Assembly: GCF_007991655.1 (NCBI RefSeq) | Contig: NZ_BJYT01000011.1 | Coordinates: 145,547-209,546, forward strand | DNA from: Segetibacter aerophilus | GTDB lineage: Bacteria > Bacteroidota > Bacteroidia > Chitinophagales > Chitinophagaceae | DNA length: 64,000 nucleotides | Direction of reading: 5' to 3' | In this document: positions 61,969-64,000 of the stretch, piece after piece | How positions within the stretch are numbered: position 1 is the first letter of the stretch | Layout: every line of letters begins with the position of its first letter | Program-made: the position numbers and the translations under genes | Notes under the pieces: generated by a model | The model's database searches: none | Told to the model about the DNA's origin: nothing | The model's input: the letters and a program-made list of their open reading frames with translations, nothing else

Positions 61969-63840
61969 ATGAGTGGTCCCAATAAACGTACTAACAAAGC
62001 AATATGGGCAATGGCCATAATCGGAGTTATTATAGGCGGCGGAATAGCTACATGGCATTACTTAAAGAAGGATGTAAAATCGCCTAACTCTAAGGTGGAG
62101 CAGATCGTCGAGCAGAAAGCCGAACCCCAGCTAAAGAAAGCAGTTGCCGAACTTTCTGACAGTATGTATACCATTGACTATGGAAAGCTGAATGTAGAAA
62201 TTGATAAAGGGTATGCTGAAATACACAACCTCAAATTAACCCCTAATCCAGGCATCATTGAAAGACTGCGAAGAGATCAAAAGCTACCAAACAATGTGGT
62301 AGATATGAAAGTCGACAAGATCATTATACAGAACATAGGTCTTAAGAAAATAGAGGGTGAAACGGCAATGCATATTGGTAAGATGTCTGTTATAAATCCT
62401 GTCATGACTATCAACAATAAAATCAGGAATTACAAGGATACTTCCGATCATCGCTCGCTGTTTTCTATCCTCAGAAAAAAACTTTCTACTTCAGTTGACT
62501 TTGATGCCATTGCAGATGTAAAGATCGACGTGATGAATATGACCAACGCGACCCTTCTTTATAAAAACAACAATAGCAATAGTCCACGAACTACCAGGCT
62601 GAAAAATCTTGACTTTATTATCAGCAACATCTCGACCGATGCCTTAGCGAACAAAGGAGATAAGAGTGGTGGTTTAGCTATTGCCACAATAGCACACCAG
62701 AGAATTGTGACGGCAGACAAACTATACTTTGTTGACTTTAGGAACATAAGAATAATACCATCGGAACGCAAGGTCTTTATTGGATCATTTGAGCTAATAC
62801 CAACACTTAGTAAATCAGCATTTGTAAAGGCTGTAAAAGCTGGGAAAGCAAACTATAGATATCATTTAAAGAATACGGGAATTGTAATGCGCGACATTGA
62901 CCTTGATAAACTTACCAGGCGCCAGCAGATTTACATTCCGGAGGTAGATGTTGATTATGCATGGGCCGAGTTTTATACGAACTATAAATGGCCGTTAAGA
63001 ACTCCACCAAACAGGCGCGACAAGTACCCGAATGAACTATTACAAAAGCTCGCCTTCGATGTTACCATCAAGAAAATGCGCGTCAAGAATGGGGATATGG
63101 AATTTAGAATAGTGACTGAAAGTGCGGACAAGGAGGCCTACTTGAGCATGAACAATGTAAGCTCGGTATATACGAACATCACCAACAATGTTGCGGCGAA
63201 GAACGCCAATCGGTACACAACGTTAGTAAGCGATTGTAACGTGATGAATAGTGGAAAACTGCATAGCGTGTACAAACTCGACCTGAAAGATAAAAACGGA
63301 AGATATACTGCTTCATCAACTATGGGAGCAATGGATGGGACAGCTTTTAATGCTTTGTCAGAGCCGCTTGCACTTACGCAGGTAAAGTCGATGAACATAC
63401 AGAAAATGCACCTCGATCTGAAGGCAGATGAATACAAAGCCACAGGCAACATTGACATGTATTACACCGACTACAAAATAAACCTGCTTAAGAAGAAGGA
63501 TGATGGCAGGCTAAAAAAAAGAAGCATAGTAAGTTTTGTGTCTAACATCGCTTTGCCTAATGATAACCCAAAAGAGAACGGTGACTTTAGAAAAGGGCCT
63601 ATAAATGTGATACGTGACCCCAAAGAATCTTTTTTTGGTTTTCAATGGCGCGCAATGCTAGACGGTATGTCTTCTGCAATGATGGGTAACGATCAGAAGA
63701 AAGATCAACCGAAAAACAAGGTCACTAAAATGGCTAAAATGTTTTTTGGCCCAAAAAAGGGGCAGGAGTATAAGAGCACCGGCACCGATAAAAAGAGAAT
63801 GACAGGTACTGAAGGAACGGGACAAAAAAATCAGGAGTGA
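61969..63840 (+). CDS. AsmA/TamB-like membrane-anchored protein, paralogue 2
   Basis: A 623-residue protein with one N-terminal transmembrane helix (WAMAIIGVIIGGGIATWHYL) and a long periplasmic beta-rich body. Its C-terminal part (MYYTDYKINLLKKKDDGRLK and the SFFGFQW block) aligns with the end of the protein at 23362-25521, so these are paralogues. A lysine- and threonine-rich disordered tail of about 45 residues is unique to this copy. Function, probably at the envelope, is inferred. Confidence 0.7.
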   Translation: MSGPNKRTNKAIWAMAIIGVIIGGGIATWHYLKKDVKSPNSKVEQIVEQKAEPQLKKAVAELSDSMYTIDYGKLNVEIDKGYAEIHNLKLTPNPGIIERLRRDQKLPNNVVDMKVDKIIIQNIGLKKIEGETAMHIGKMSVINPVMTINNKIRNYKDTSDHRSLFSILRKKLSTSVDFDAIADVKIDVMNMTNATLLYKNNNSNSPRTTRLKNLDFIISNISTDALANKGDKSGGLAIATIAHQRIVTADKLYFVDFRNIRIIPSERKVFIGSFELIPTLSKSAFVKAVKAGKANYRYHLKNTGIVMRDIDLDKLTRRQQIYIPEVDVDYAWAEFYTNYKWPLRTPPNRRDKYPNELLQKLAFDVTIKKMRVKNGDMEFRIVTESADKEAYLSMNNVSSVYTNITNNVAAKNANRYTTLVSDCNVMNSGKLHSVYKLDLKDKNGRYTASSTMGAMDGTAFNALSEPLALTQVKSMNIQKMHLDLKADEYKATGNIDMYYTDYKINLLKKKDDGRLKKRSIVSFVSNIALPNDNPKENGDFRKGPINVIRDPKESFFGFQWRAMLDGMSSAMMGNDQKKDQPKNKVTKMAKMFFGPKKGQEYKSTGTDKKRMTGTEGTGQKNQE

Positions 63841-63902
63841 TAACTTTTTTGCAACGGAGAATTGCATCTAAAAAGATGCGCATTGGTTTGCTGATGAACG
63901 AA

Positions 63903-63914
63903 AAGCGACGCAAC
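63903..63914 (-). repeat. Partial copy of the dispersed repeat core
   Basis: On the minus strand it reads GTTGCGTCGC and then departs from the consensus. It is intergenic, after the second AsmA-like gene. Too short to be sure it belongs to the same element. Confidence 0.4.
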
Positions 63915-64000
63915 CATGATTCATTGGTAGTTCAAATGCAGGTACCAAAACAAAAACGAGCTATTTCAATGTGACTAAAACTTATAACTATATCCTAACC

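Noticed and set aside
1..64000. tRNA, rRNA, CRISPR arrays and insertion sequences
   Set aside because: I looked for clover-leaf tRNA ends with a TTCGA loop, regularly spaced repeats and transposase motifs and saw none.

Overview
The window is a piece of a Bacteroidota chromosome, most likely family Chitinophagaceae. The evidence is a SusC/SusD polysaccharide utilisation locus, AT-rich intergenic DNA, TAnnTTTG-type -7 promoter boxes, lipoprotein signals followed by Lys and acidic residues, and small proteins typical of the phylum. I see no rRNA, tRNA, CRISPR array, insertion sequence or prophage. All assignments come from reading the sequence and recalling families; no search was run.

Layout. 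1-15 kb holds core genes: rodA (cut by the left edge) and mrdA for cell elongation, a DUF4407 protein, yidC, a TPR protein, an EF-P with an unusual tip loop, rsgA, a gamma-carbonic-anhydrase-like protein, and an ABC exporter operon with its own GntR regulator and a likely operator. 15-23 kb holds an S33 hydrolase, a class III aminotransferase, a creD-type envelope gene with a small winged-helix regulator and three matching palindromes, dgkA, and small stress-type proteins. 23-34 kb holds an AsmA-like protein, a 48-residue lmo0937-type membrane peptide, YihY, and a sigma-54 module (rpoN, an NtrC-type activator, then a separately terminated REC-PAS-histidine kinase).

34-39 kb holds the most unusual locus: four overlapping leftward genes for a UbiA prenyltransferase, a type III polyketide synthase, a SAM methyltransferase and an FAD oxidoreductase, with a small disordered acidic protein on each side. 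This looks like a compact pathway for a prenylated, methylated and oxidised phenolic or pyrone lipid.

39-61 kb is a sugar-scavenging region. A leftward locus encodes SusC, SusD, two TIG-domain surface glycan-binding lipoproteins, a sodium-solute symporter, a GH130 phosphorylase and an AGE-family 2-epimerase. The last three fit the intracellular mannobiose route (epimerise, then phosphorolyse). An AraC regulator diverges from susC. Next to it are a coupled FG-GAP/ASPIC lipoprotein and vanadium-haloperoxidase-type lipoprotein, then a GMC oxidoreductase with its subunit-3 partner. The window ends with ywbE and a second AsmA-like paralogue.

A short dispersed repeat, core GTTGCGTCGCAC, occurs in at least six intergenic places and is not explained by any gene.
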